Shown here: piece by piece, positions 9,017 through 17,900 of the stretch
Layout of the letters: each line of letters begins with the position of its first letter
How positions within the stretch are numbered: the stretch's first letter is position 1
Made by a program: the position numbers and the translations under genes
DNA from: Lingula anatina
Lineage: Eukaryota; Brachiopoda; Lingulata; Lingulida; Lingulidae
DNA length: 21,912 bases
Reading direction: 5' to 3'
Assembly: GCF_001039355.2 (NCBI RefSeq)
Contig: NW_019775769.1
Span: 776,046-797,957 of the forward strand
Notes under the pieces: model-generated
The model's input: the letters and a program-made list of their open reading frames with translations, nothing else
What the model was told of the DNA's origin: nothing
Databases searched by the model: none

Positions 9017-9182
9017 TTGTTGGTTAGAAATATACCGGGTACATATAAATATAATGGCACATTAAATGCACGGGAGTTATACAACGAATACGATTGACCA
9101 TTACCTCCTTCCACACTGGGCTTCCAGATACCTGATAGGCAAAACACACCATAAAAATAACAAGCGTCTTCAAAGATGCCAT
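5436..9182 (-). CDS. Secreted BRICHOS precursor with cysteine-rich C-terminal peptide, copy A
   Basis: Five coding exons (9182-9105, 8456-8316, 7197-7087, 6473-6293, 5761-5436; phases 0,0,0,1) join into 278 aa with no stop and consensus splice sites. Order: signal peptide (about 1-20), BRICHOS domain (about 27-168), convertase-like site KGKQKR, then a peptide of about 97 aa with 9 Cys. The BRICHOS call rests on the Asp-x-x-x-Gly...Cys core across exons 2-3 (SDIKNG, then GYCIL) and on exon 4, where DLSF...GGRP follows the gastrokine pattern. BRICHOS domains act as intramolecular chaperones for an aggregation-prone segment of the same precursor. The canonical second Cys is missing. ITM2, gastrokine and the polychaete BRICHOS peptide precursors share this plan, but I cannot name an orthologue. 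Inference: a secreted, processed peptide precursor. Confidence 0.78.
6012..6060 (+). repeat. Short dispersed repeat fragment (CCTGGCTAGGGGCCTG)
   Basis: The GC-rich phrase CCTGGCTAGGGGCCTGA, preceded by a C-rich run, recurs at about 20785-20812 as CCTGGCTACGGGCCTGA after a similar AACTCCTTTGAA lead. It lies in intron 4 of BRICHOS copy A. Probably the end of an interspersed repeat. Confidence 0.4.
6293..6473 (-). CDS. BRICHOS copy A, coding exon 4 (end of domain, no Cys)
   Basis: 60 codons plus one base, acceptor CTCTTCAG, donor GTAAGA. The block DLSF...ITFLGGRPLHNSTTY lies where other BRICHOS proteins carry the second Cys, but Gly is found there. The last 27 residues are identical in copy B. 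N-glycosylation sites: NAS near the start and NST near the end; only NST is shared with copy B. Confidence 0.85.
6720..6792. repeat. Extremely AT-rich low-complexity tract
   Basis: Nearly pure A/T sequence in intron 3 of BRICHOS copy A, partly self-complementary (TTTTAATTT and AAATTAAA blocks). No coding content. Confidence 0.7.
7087..7197 (-). CDS. BRICHOS copy A, coding exon 3 (first domain Cys)
   Basis: 37 codons, acceptor TTTTTGCCCAG, donor GTGACT. It reads GHSILCYKRDGYCIL and holds two Cys seven residues apart. The second, in GYCIL, aligns with the first conserved BRICHOS Cys; the first is extra. 32 of 37 residues match copy B. Confidence 0.85.
7549..7680 (+). mobile_element. Solo end of the same MITE family as 7684-8272
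   Basis: Preceded by TAA, it begins AGCCTCGGTCACAACCGG and so matches the terminal repeat of the complete element next to it, in the same orientation. It diverges after about 30 bases and no matching right end follows. It may be a truncated earlier insertion; the end given is simply where the complete copy's TAA begins. Confidence 0.5.
7684..8272. mobile_element. Palindromic MITE with TAA target duplication
   Basis: A 589-bp element whose two halves are imperfect reverse complements over almost their full length. Ends are AGCCTCAGTCACAACCGG on the left and the reverse complement of AGCCTCGGTTACAACCGG on the right. TAA flanks it at 7681-7683 and 8273-8275, matching the 3-bp TWA target of PIF/Harbinger transposons. 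It codes for nothing; open frames inside are arm sequence. It lies in intron 2 of BRICHOS copy A and is absent from the same intron in copy B, so it came in after the duplication or was lost from B. Confidence 0.8.
8316..8456 (-). CDS. BRICHOS copy A, coding exon 2
   Basis: 47 codons, acceptor TTCTTACAG, donor GTGAGT. It supplies the first BRICHOS strands (YFSVQVREGK, then VEIDMVKRQTYVHVPAHN) and the conserved Asp in LSDIKN. 38 of 47 residues match copy B. Confidence 0.85.
8556..8831. mobile_element. MITE-like element with 11-bp terminal inverted repeats
   Basis: Ends are AGACCATTCCC and GGGAATGGTCT, perfect inverted repeats. Inside, the halves pair imperfectly: TTAGATGTCTG on the left pairs with CAGACATCTAAG on the right, and TAGTTAATTAACCCCC lies near the centre. 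No clear target duplication. It sits in intron 1 of BRICHOS copy A and is absent from copy B. Confidence 0.65.
8953..9067. repeat. (AT)n microsatellite inside a 19-bp perfect inverted repeat
   Basis: ATTTAATGTGCCATTATAT (8968-8986) is repeated as its exact reverse complement at 9049-9067, with (AT)n between them and more AT before the left arm. It may be a tiny foldback element in which AT repeats expanded. It lies in intron 1 of BRICHOS copy A, 38 bp from coding exon 1, and is not seen in copy B. Confidence 0.75.
9105..9182 (-). CDS. BRICHOS copy A, coding exon 1 (signal peptide)
   Basis: 26 codons. The ATG lies one base after a splice acceptor with a run of ten T (TTTCAG|C-ATG), so nearly the whole 5' UTR is on another exon. 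The hydrophobic core is VIFMVCFAY, with likely cleavage before SPVWKE. Phase 0 donor GTAATG. Confidence 0.8.
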
Positions 9183-9547
9183 GCTGAAAAAAAAAACACT
9201 GAAAATAATATGCCCTTATACAAGGCTTCCAGGGAAAGATTGATAAGGAGGGGTAGCTTGAAGTGACACAATATAGATATTTAATCAGCAATAAGCCGTC
9301 AAAACAGATTTATACAATGGATAGGATGTCAAATTAATATATTCGCTGCATGATACAAACATTTGCTATTTACCTTCGGTTTTAATCGTCGGTATACTTA
9401 TTTTACTTGTATAATGATTTCTGATGTTTTTGTAAGATGTATGAATACCTGGCGTTTCATAATGACTGCAAGCACATTTTCTATCTCCCTAAGAGACCAA
9501 AGAGAAATATGTTGTATATATTACCTGTATAGGAAGACACAGCTTAC

Positions 9548-9637
9548 CTTTACTATTTAAGCAAAACAGTCCGCGTAGCTGTCTTCAAGTCAAATTTAAG
9601 GCTCAGTTTCCTAAACACAGTGGAATGACTACAACTG
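9548..9637 (-). other. Non-coding first exon of BRICHOS copy A (5' UTR)
   Basis: Inferred from a TATA box 30 nt upstream and a splice donor TAAAG|GTAAGC at its 3' end (donor at 9542-9547). The acceptor is the T-rich CAG one base before the ATG. Copy B keeps the same layout, and the sequence between, including TACGCGGACTGTTTTG, is conserved. The exact start is approximate. Confidence 0.55.
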
Positions 9638-9659
9638 TTTCAACGAGTCTCAGTGGACA

Positions 9660-9721
9660 CTTATATACAGTTATGTGACCTTGGCTATGATACGGAGTTA
9701 GTTGACAAATTCAGTGATTGG
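9660..9721 (-). promoter_or_regulatory. Promoter of BRICHOS copy A: CCAAT, AAGGTCA half-site, TATATAAG
   Basis: On the minus strand, in order: CCAAT (9717-9721), CAAGGTCA with the nuclear-receptor half-site at 9676-9682, and TATATAAG (9660-9667). Copy B has CCAAGGTCA and TATATAAG at the same spacing, but its CCAAT is changed to CGAAT. Spacing to the predicted 5' exon is normal for a TATA promoter. Binding of any factor is inference. Confidence 0.55.
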
Positions 9722-10351
9722 TCAATTACACAAACCGGGAAGAAAAACTTTAGAAAAATATAAAACATCCATTCCATGAAGAATTCTTTAAGGAAAAAAT
9801 GATGCCCCAAAGATGTATAATTAATTACAAACCAGGGCTCAAGTTCCCTCAAATCTGGACACTGCACATTATTGGACGCCTAATTCTTCAAGGGTAAAAA
9901 GGACCCTAGACTCCCCCAGGGTTTCTAAGAACTTGAGTGTTGATGTAGGATACCATTGGTTACTTTCTTATCAAAGAGGAAGACGTTAAGGACAGTTCAC
10001 CTGAACTCGCGACAAATGTGTCCCAAATGGGAGGTAAAAAGGTCAGACTGCTAATTCCGACTGTTTGCTGTTGAAGTTGTAACATAAACATTTTGATATC
10101 GCTATAAGGTCAGTGCGACGGAGACATCAATGGCATGTGCAGCTGAGATATCCCTTGGTTTCTTTGAGAGAACGACACAACGTTTGGCACATGACATCCA
10201 AGTGAATTATTATATCTTCAACAAAGAAGATTACAAATTATGTATACGTAATTAGATCTGCTCACAGGTGCCTTGTGTATGCATTATACAATGATTTACT
10301 ACATACTTCAGATTTGTGTCATTCAGGGCATCTCGTCTCAAAGGGTCTTCT

Positions 10352-10487
10352 TCCAGTGTTAGAGACAAAATCATTTCGGCTTCAAATAACTTTTGTTTGC
10401 TGTGGCAGAATCCGTCGAGAATCGTAAAATATTTGATTGCAAAGGTCACAGAAATTTTTCTATGCTCGAAAACATGACTTTTACAGA
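10352..10487. other. Unassigned DNA between the duplication edge and the LINE
   Basis: About 136 bp with no counterpart next to unit B and no match to the LINE protein frame, which meets a stop just upstream of 10488. It may be non-coding LINE sequence or old flanking DNA. Confidence 0.4.
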
Positions 10488-11820
10488 TAAATCGTTCCTG
10501 TGCCGATGTCCAAAACAGTTTCTTGCCTAAACGATCTCCGTCCGGTTGCGTTGACTCCAGTTCCAATGAAAATTCTAGAGAAACTTGTTCTGTCGTATAT
10601 TAAAACCATTGTACCAGAGACACTTGATCCCTTTCATTTTGCATATAGACGCAATAGAAGCGTAGATGACGCTCTTAGTATGTGCATACACAGCATTTTA
10701 GAACACGCGGATAAGAAAAACACATATGCAAGGATCTTATTTATAGACTACAGCTCGGCTTTTAATACCATCATTCCACAAAAACTTTATGCTAAGCTTT
10801 TAAACGAACTGTAATGTCCTTCATTTTTATGCAGTTGGGTTTTAGATTTTTTATTAGACAGGAGACAAGCTGTGAAAGTGGGTACAAGTACTTCTGATAT
10901 TGTGGTTCTAAATACAGGTGCGCCTCAGGGTTGTGTTCTGTCACCATGTCTGTACAGCTTGTTCACGTATGATTGTGTTTCATCTCATGAGAGTAATTGC
11001 ATTGTGAAGTTTGCAGACGACACCATCTTAATTGGCTTAATAAGTGATAATGATGATACCCTGTATAGAGACGATGTCTACTCAGTTGTACAATGGTGTA
11101 AAGACAACGATTTGTTACTGAATGTAGGGAATACTAAGGAAATGATTGTTGACTTCAGAAAGAATAGAAATGTGAAAGAACCCATACAAATCAGTGGCAC
11201 TGCAGTAAAGCAAGTAACCAATTTTAGACTACTGGGGGTAGAATTCAATAGCTCACTTACTTGGAAGGACCACATAGACAAACAGTTAAAAATGCGAGGC
11301 AAAGGGCATATAAAACTTTTTAAGAAAGTTGAAAGATTTTACTTCAAATGAAATGATTTTAGCAAACTTTTAAAAATGCATTATAGAAAGTATATTAACA
11401 TTTGCAATCATAGTATGGTATGGGCGGGCCACTCTAGAAGAACGCAAGCGTCTAGATATGGTCACATCAACGTGCGGCAAAATCATCGGTCTGGAACTCC
11501 CCTCTCTAGGTGCCATCTATACTAACAGATCAGTAACAAAAACAGAGAAAATCATGTCTGACTATACCCACCCCACACATGGGCTTTTTAAATTTTTACC
11601 GAGCAACTGCAGACTTTTAACTTTTAAGGGATCTAAAAGGTTTTTAAAGAGTTTTAACCCATGTGCTGTGTCTTATTTTAACAAAAATGGAAATTTATAA
11701 TTTGTTTATAATTTGTAACCCGAATAGCAGTCCAATTTCCGTTTTATATGAATTTTTTTATATATATTTATACATTAATGGCTGAATAAACTAATCTTAT
11801 CTTAACTTTTATCTTAAATT
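10488..11820 (+). mobile_element. 5'-truncated, dead CR1/L2-type LINE
   Basis: A reverse transcriptase fragment without its endonuclease region. Motifs in order: [38 protein letters not shown] (palm motif), NTGAPQGCVLSP, then IVKFADDT with its catalytic DD pair, and the later WCKDNDLLLNV and FRLLGVEF blocks. An in-frame TAA at 10812-10814 breaks it, the same frame then resumes with CSWVLDFLLDRRQ, and a frame change is needed near 11340-11400 to reach the tail (CGKIIG, HPTHGLFKFLPS). The 3' end carries AATAAA then TCTTATCTTA-type short repeats, as in CR1/L2 tails. It is inactive. Confidence 0.88.
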
Positions 11821-12899
11821 TTAGGGATTTTAGTTGTAGCGTCTTAACTAACGTTCAAAAGGACGATTTTGAGGTCAAGAGGTCAAACTGCTATTTGCAT
11901 TGCTTGTCCTTACCAATTTAACGTAAATATATGAGGCTTTTAAGAAATACCGCTGGCAGGATTTTGGAATGCTAACTGGTTTTATAAAACTGGCGTTAAA
12001 ACGGCCTTCGTGGTTGCTCACGTATAGGAGAAATTTGAATTGTTTTATACCTTTACACAAAAATCGCAATTATGACGCCACTCGTAAAATGACGTGTGTG
12101 CACGTTAATTTAGTCTCTGAACACTGAAGATTTATCCGTTATTCAAAAAATGTATGTAAGGCAGTAAAATTGGAGTTGTTGGCAAACACCTACAATATCC
12201 TTAAGTTATATATGTATCTTAAAGACCCTAAGTTAGAATTCGAAAAATAAAACACTTGCTGGAAAGGAAATGGGAGTTTTATTTTACCTTTAGGAGGGGG
12301 CATCCTTGACTCTAATGGCATGTTTCACAAAAGAAAGTTAGAAAAAGAGTTGGTCTTTAATTTTTTTGACTTCGGGCATGTTGTGCAGCGGTACCGGTGT
12401 GATTATTGTACTCCGGATTCATAGAAAAAATGCTCATGCTTTCGTTGTTTCCGTCTATTTCAGTCATAGTTATTTATAACCTATATATATGTGGAATGTT
12501 TGGGCTCTGGTCTATTTGGATATTTTCATGGCACCGCAAATATAAGTTGTTGATAGAATTCAGGATAAAATATAATAGTAAAAGAAAATACGTCGGTGAA
12601 GGCAAAATGCAAAATTTGTATTTTGTTCTTTGTTATTCTTTTTTTTATATTTTCACTCGAAATTTTCAACAATTTTGGAGTAATATTTGTTTTGAAGTTC
12701 TGACAATTTCAGGAAAATGTTCCACATAGTTTGCAAGACATGACGAAATAACAATGCGAGTAGAGATCACCACCCTAACTTTGCTCGAAAGAATACGGCA
12801 CGCACGCGATTACTCACATTGTTGCACGGCTATAGCTAAAATTGTGCAACACAAACATATGTACATGCATTTTGTATGATAGTTGAAAGAGAGAAAAAT

Positions 12900-12970
<71 letters not shown>

Positions 12971-13272
12971 ACAAACAAAAACATTATTACCACATATCAG
13001 TTTTATTAATTTAATTGATGAAATTTATCAAAGTGTCCAAAAATAGAATCTTCATTTAACGTTATTAATAGCATAACTAATAACTCTTACCATAAATATA
13101 GCCCGTAGTGAGTGTTAATTATTTAGTAGAGACAGTCATTTGAATAGGCTGCATGCTACTCCAGCAGAGAGACTTATGATAAGACAACATATATAGGTAC
13201 TACATCATGTAGCAACTACATCGTGCTTATCTCAAGTAAAATGTAATGTAATATCACCGACCAAGCTATGAC
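11821..13272. other. Intergenic DNA between gene copies, no gene seen
   Basis: AT-rich sequence with a TA/GA microsatellite near 12904-12964. The longest frame (12406-12729) has a composition like AT-rich noise and no motif. GAGGTCAAACT near 11880 resembles a phrase upstream of the BRICHOS genes, but the match is too short to call a third copy. Confidence 0.6.
12904..12964. repeat. Compound (TA)n(GA)n microsatellite
   Basis: A TA run of about 30 bp passes directly into a GA run of about 30 bp. Confidence 0.95.
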
Positions 13273-14093
13273 TTATGGGCGGCCAAAAGGGCAAAAAATC
13301 ATGTCGTCGATTCAGTTATGTTTCGTCGATTCACTGCCTTCCCATCGATTCAGTTTCAAGTTTAAACGATCCTGTCATAAATTCAACACCTACTTCAGTC
13401 AATTCAATTGTCAAACATTTCTCATCTACGGTGTATTAAATAAAACAAATGCTCTCACTATTTTCGTCGATCGTGTAACTATTCTCGTCGATCGTCTAAT
13501 CTCGTCGATCGTGTAACTATTCTCATCGATCGTCTATTCTCGTCGATCGTCTCATCGATCGATCGTCAGAGGGCGCTGCGGTAGCAACACGTGCTTCTGT
13601 CTGTCAATCACGCGGTAATTTTTTACTCAGCCAGCCACGGTCAGAGTTGAAAACAACTAGAAAATAATGTCCCTACAACCGAATAGATTTTAATTATTTT
13701 AAAACAACTAAAATTGTAATTGTTGAGAAAATGTTCTTATTTCACTAGCAATCATTTTGTTGTCTGCCATTTTGATAGTCATGTGATAGGCCAATGTGCT
13801 ACCGCAGCGCCCTCTGGCGATCGATCGATGAGACGATCGACGAGAATAGTTACACGATCGACGAAAATAGTTTGACGATCGACGAGAATAGTTACACGAT
13901 CGACGAAAATAGTGACAGCATTGGTTTTAATACACCATAGATGAGAAATGTTTGACAATTGAATTGACGAAAGTAGATGTTGAATTTATGACAGGATCGT
14001 TTAAACTTGAAACTGAATCGATGGGAAGGTAGTGAAACGACGAAACATAACTGAATCGACGACATGAATTTTTGCCCTTATGGCCGCCCATAA
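13273..14093. mobile_element. Foldback element with long arms and TGAC target duplication
   Basis: An 821-bp element: left arm 13273-13586, unique centre 13587-13796, right arm 13797-14093. The arms are near-perfect reverse complements and begin TTATGGGCGGCC. TGAC flanks both sides (13269-13272 and 14094-14097), a 4-bp target duplication. Both arms carry a run of short repeats built on TCGTCGATCGTGTAACTATT (13455-13560 and 13820-13915). The 210-bp centre has no coding capacity. The transposon superfamily cannot be assigned. Open frames inside are arm sequence read from either side. Confidence 0.88.
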
Positions 14094-14097
14094 TGAC

Positions 14098-14714
14098 TAT
14101 ATGACACATTACAAATGATTTTATAATAACAGTAGACGGTGTTTTCTCACTATAAGGGAGTAGTTCTCTCTATCGACAGACTTGTTTAAGATAAAATTGG
14201 TAAACAATATGATCCGGAGAATTAGAATTACCAATGAAAGATGTCGTCTAAGCTGAACTGTAAAATCTTTCGCACACTTCGTCTAATTTACTCCTGCCAA
14301 TGTTACGACCCGTTGGCTTCTGAGGTGACAATATCCTACAGAAACGGTTCCATTCATAAAAACATGTCCCATTCATAGCAGTAAAAATACCCGTTGCCAT
14401 CAATAACAGCCATAACAGTCACAACCACTATCGTCAATTAAACCACTAGAGACAAGACACTCGAATCATATTCATTAGTATTTAACATAGTAGGATGTGG
14501 AGGTATGGCATGTATCTCAAACACATGTAAAAACACATTATATAATATACAATACATATGGCAATATATTGTTATTTTTCCTGGTTGTGGCAAAATGGGG
14601 CAATTTCCAATTGTTTTACGTTTTAAATATTAACCACATGTTTTCCAAATTTTTATTGTTTTATTTTCTCTGACCACAAAGGATTTGAGGAAATATCTAA
14701 CCCTCTAAAAGATT
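14098..14714. other. Intergenic DNA, 3' flank of BRICHOS copy B
   Basis: AT-rich with no coding similarity. Two minus-strand AATAAA signals lie at its upper end (14652-14665). Confidence 0.6.
14652..14665 (-). terminator. Two AATAAA poly(A) signals for BRICHOS copy B
   Basis: Minus-strand AATAAA occurs at 14660-14665 and 14652-14657, only 50-63 nt after the copy B stop codon, so the 3' UTR would be short. Confidence 0.6.
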
Positions 14715-14986
14715 TTAGCCTATAATACCTTGTGTATGTGACATGCATATACATTTACTAAGTACGTACACACCAGGGCAACACAAGTATTTCATTAATG
14801 TGTGTTGTGCGTCATGAATTTGTAGGCAGATGTGATTGTAGTTGTCACGACCGCAAACAGTGATGTGTTCGCCTCCTGTGTTTGTCGTGTAGCCCCAAAT
14901 ATACTCTGGCATTGAATTGCAAATAAAATATGATGATGGCTGAATATCTACTGCCCGCTTTTGCTTCCTTTTGTCTACAGAGGAAT
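14715..14986 (-). CDS. BRICHOS copy B, coding exon 5 (convertase site and Cys-rich peptide)
   Basis: Finishes the split Asp codon, then 89 codons and TAA. VDKRKQKR is a stronger basic site than in copy A. Seven Cys follow; the ending LCCPGVYVLSKCIC matches copy A, while the last residues after it do not align. Confidence 0.82.
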
Positions 14987-17900
14987 CTAAAATAATGAAA
15001 AATATGTTTAATGCAAGAATGACATAACTGGATGTTTGCATTGCGTTTACAATGAATAATTGTTTAAATGTGACTCAGATTCATTAAGGAGAGTTTGCTC
15101 ACTCAAAAAGAAATGATGAGATGGATTCCAAAAGCTCATGTTTGTGTGAAGTCTGCTTTAAGGGGAATTGGTATGTTATGAAGGTCCACATTTGTCGAAG
15201 TTGATCCAGAACTGTAATCTGGTGCCAGCGTTTGCCGAGGCTGGTGTTGCTAGCTTTCCAGGTGAGAGTTATATGTTTGAAATCGGTATCATACTTTTTA
15301 ACCCCAAAAGTGGCTGTAAAGTCATATGCTCCAATAGGCAAATGCACTCCGATGAAATTTTGATGTGATTGCTTCATGTTTATCTATGCATTATCAAAGC
15401 GAAGAGGTAAACAGATCATTCCGTCTTTCTTAAGTGCAAGGGCAAGTGATTGCTAAATTGTTTAGTCGTATTTACCAATTGCAAAAATGCCACTTTGCTG
15501 TAACTTACTAGAGTTAATCTCACATGTACATATACAGTACTTTTTCTGTCACATGTGTGTTAATCATTATCATTTAAAACACCGCTGGCAAAAATAATTA
15601 AAGATTCAACGTACAAGTATATATCATGAGTAAGGAGATTTAGCATATATTGCATGTACACTATGTATTTTTTACGGTATCTTACCTGCAAGAAACTTGG
15701 CGTTAGGCGGCAGCTTGTATGTAGTACTGTTATGGAGTGGTCGACCACCCAGGAATGTAATGGCATCATTTTTCAGAAAGGAAAGGTCGATGATTGGTAC
15801 TGGGTTCACGGTGAGGTACTGATGGACAACCATGGCGGTATTAGCGTTCATTTCACCACCGTTTAACTGAAGAAGAAATGTGAAATAATATTGGATTGTT
15901 ATAGTTAAGAACTAACCATTAACCACATGCTATTTATATATAAGCAAGACAACATGTAATAATTATAGCTTAGGCTGCTCCCATGATTGGCATTATAAGT
16001 TTTGTCATGGACAGACAGCCTTCAAATGACATGCAACTGAAAGTGTACTTGTAGTTGTCACAGTTTGTTTTAATTGGATAAATAACAAACTTCTGTGTAA
16101 TAGACAAGGATTTATTTGACCTGTAGAATAAAGGAAGTAAATGTATGACCGTGCTGGTCAGATACAAGTGACAAAGTCAATCTTTGTTATAGTGAATAAA
16201 ACATTTAAACAAAATAACTAATTAAATAACCAAACCCGTTTAATAATATAAAATAACTAAACAAATAACTTACTAACAATGTATCAAGGCAATTTGCATT
16301 TAAAATAATACTCAGCTCACCTGTAGAATAAAGGAAGTAAATGTATGACCGTGCTGGTCAGATACAAGTGACAAAGTGAAAAGGGCGCGGCAAACGACTA
16401 CGACTAAGATCACGTGAAGATGATTCTCATCACGTGTGAGAAGTAACCAATGAACGCACACCAAAGAGAGAAAGAAAGAAAGAAGAAATAGATAAATGAA
16501 TATAGTGAAAATACACGAAACCATACACTGTCACATAGTTATTACATACCTGTAGACATGCGTGTTTGTGAATTTTAAAGTTTTGTTAACTACCTGCACG
16601 TTTTCCATGCCTTTCTTTAGTCCGTCAATATCACCAAACCCTGTGTCCTCCACCTTTCTCAGAATACAGTATCCATCTTCTTTGTAACACAGAATGGAAT
16701 AGCCCTAGACAAAAAAAGTATTTCAGAAAATTTCCCTGAAAATATGGAAGCGTTTGTTTGCCAGTTCATGTAACCGATCACCAACTCAATATATAGTAAT
16801 GACAAGAGTAATATAAAAGCAGGGGTCGGCATATCACTGTCTTTTATGCCTTAAAATCGCTGCTACATCAGTTGAGAACGTGTCCTACAAACATCATTAG
16901 GGCCCGGGATAAAATTGCTCGGATACGACTGTCGTAAACCGCACCTTGACTGCCTAAGGGCCCACTCAGAACAGCGGACTAAATAGTCCATGGGTCAAAT
17001 ATGGCAGTTGAATACTTAGCCACGGGGAATCCATACAGTGTCTATTATGGGATTTGACGGCAAACATTTAAGTCGGTCGCCATATTTGGCCCGCGGACTA
17101 GTTAGTCCGCTGTTCTAAATGTAGCTTTTACTTCGCCCGAGGAACGCTTCTTTGGGTCACTGCCCTAAAATAAATGGATGACATAACTGTGTTGGTGAGG
17201 AGTTTGCAGCTGCTTTCATAATAGGATGACGACATAAAAAGACAGGAAATGATAATTTCATGGACGGAGAGATCCATATGCTGCATTATTCCTTTTTGAT
17301 TAAGAAATTAAAAAAATAAAATATGTTAACTTTGCTGTTGTCTTGGATATACCGCAATAAATTCAAGACCCAATGTTTCTCACAAATGTAGGCCTATTCC
17401 GAATCAAAATGATATATTTGATATTTGATTGATGCCTGTTAAAAATAAGTTTAACGCTTTGGGGGCAGTGCGATTAATGGATTTGAACAACTTAACATTT
17501 GTTTATCGGACTTTTCACTCTATAGTTGAATTTATTGTTGAATACCATGTGACATCACTTAAATTAAGCAAGCTTACAAAAGCCCTTATACTTATTTAAT
17601 GGACATAATTATGTTGATATATTTAGATTTCGTCTCTACGTTTATTTATCATAAAACATGTATAATATAAAACGTAAAGTGCAACCGGCTTTTCTCGAGC
17701 GTATTGTTTTTTTTTAAATCAATTTTTTACTCACTGGACCGAGGCTGCTACGCCTGAATTGTGATCCGATGTAACGAAACTGAGGGTCCGTGTGACAGAA
17801 AGTCCCCCCTCCATATAGTTATAAAGGTTAGTCTGACCTAAGTGGGTCAAAATTTAGGGCGAGGCTCACCTGTACAAATGAATGGGAAGCGAACTCTCTG

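Larger units (their letters stand above)
5485..10351 (-). repeat. Segmental duplication unit A
   Basis: Colinear with 14752-19787. It contains the whole BRICHOS gene plus about 700 bp upstream of its TATA box. Exons and the upstream region align closely, for example the block TATCCCTTGGTTTCTTTGAG upstream of both genes. Introns align only near splice sites because of unit-specific insertions. The upper boundary is where AAAGGGTCTTC here and AAAGGGCCTTT in unit B stop agreeing. Confidence 0.8.

Noticed and set aside
5436-9182. Ependymin-related protein as the identity of the Cys-containing secreted protein
   Set aside because: Ependymin Cys spacing and FxY patterns do not fit, while the Asp...Cys core and DLS...RP segment fit BRICHOS better.
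10488-11820. Retroviral or domesticated reverse transcriptase
   Set aside because: [20 protein letters not shown] and the KIIG...HP.H.LF tail are CR1/L2 LINE features; a stop and frame change show it is dead.
11875-11920. Remnant of a third BRICHOS upstream region (GAGGTCAAACT...)
   Set aside because: Match of roughly a dozen bases without colinear neighbours.
12406-12729. 107-codon frame between gene copies
   Set aside because: AT-rich, aromatic-rich composition typical of chance frames; no motif, no relative in the window.
13455-13915. CRISPR-like array of GATCG repeats
   Set aside because: Spacers are not unique and the repeats mirror each other as transposon arms in an animal genome.
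13268-14109. Frames in the foldback element, and a TWA target site
   Set aside because: Frames are the same arm read from both sides. TTA on the left and TAA on the right are not a direct duplication, while TGAC is.
15970-16167. Alternative Cys-containing terminal exon after TTCTACAG
   Set aside because: Joining exon 3 to it in the available phase gives a stop after two codons; kept only as a possible poison site.
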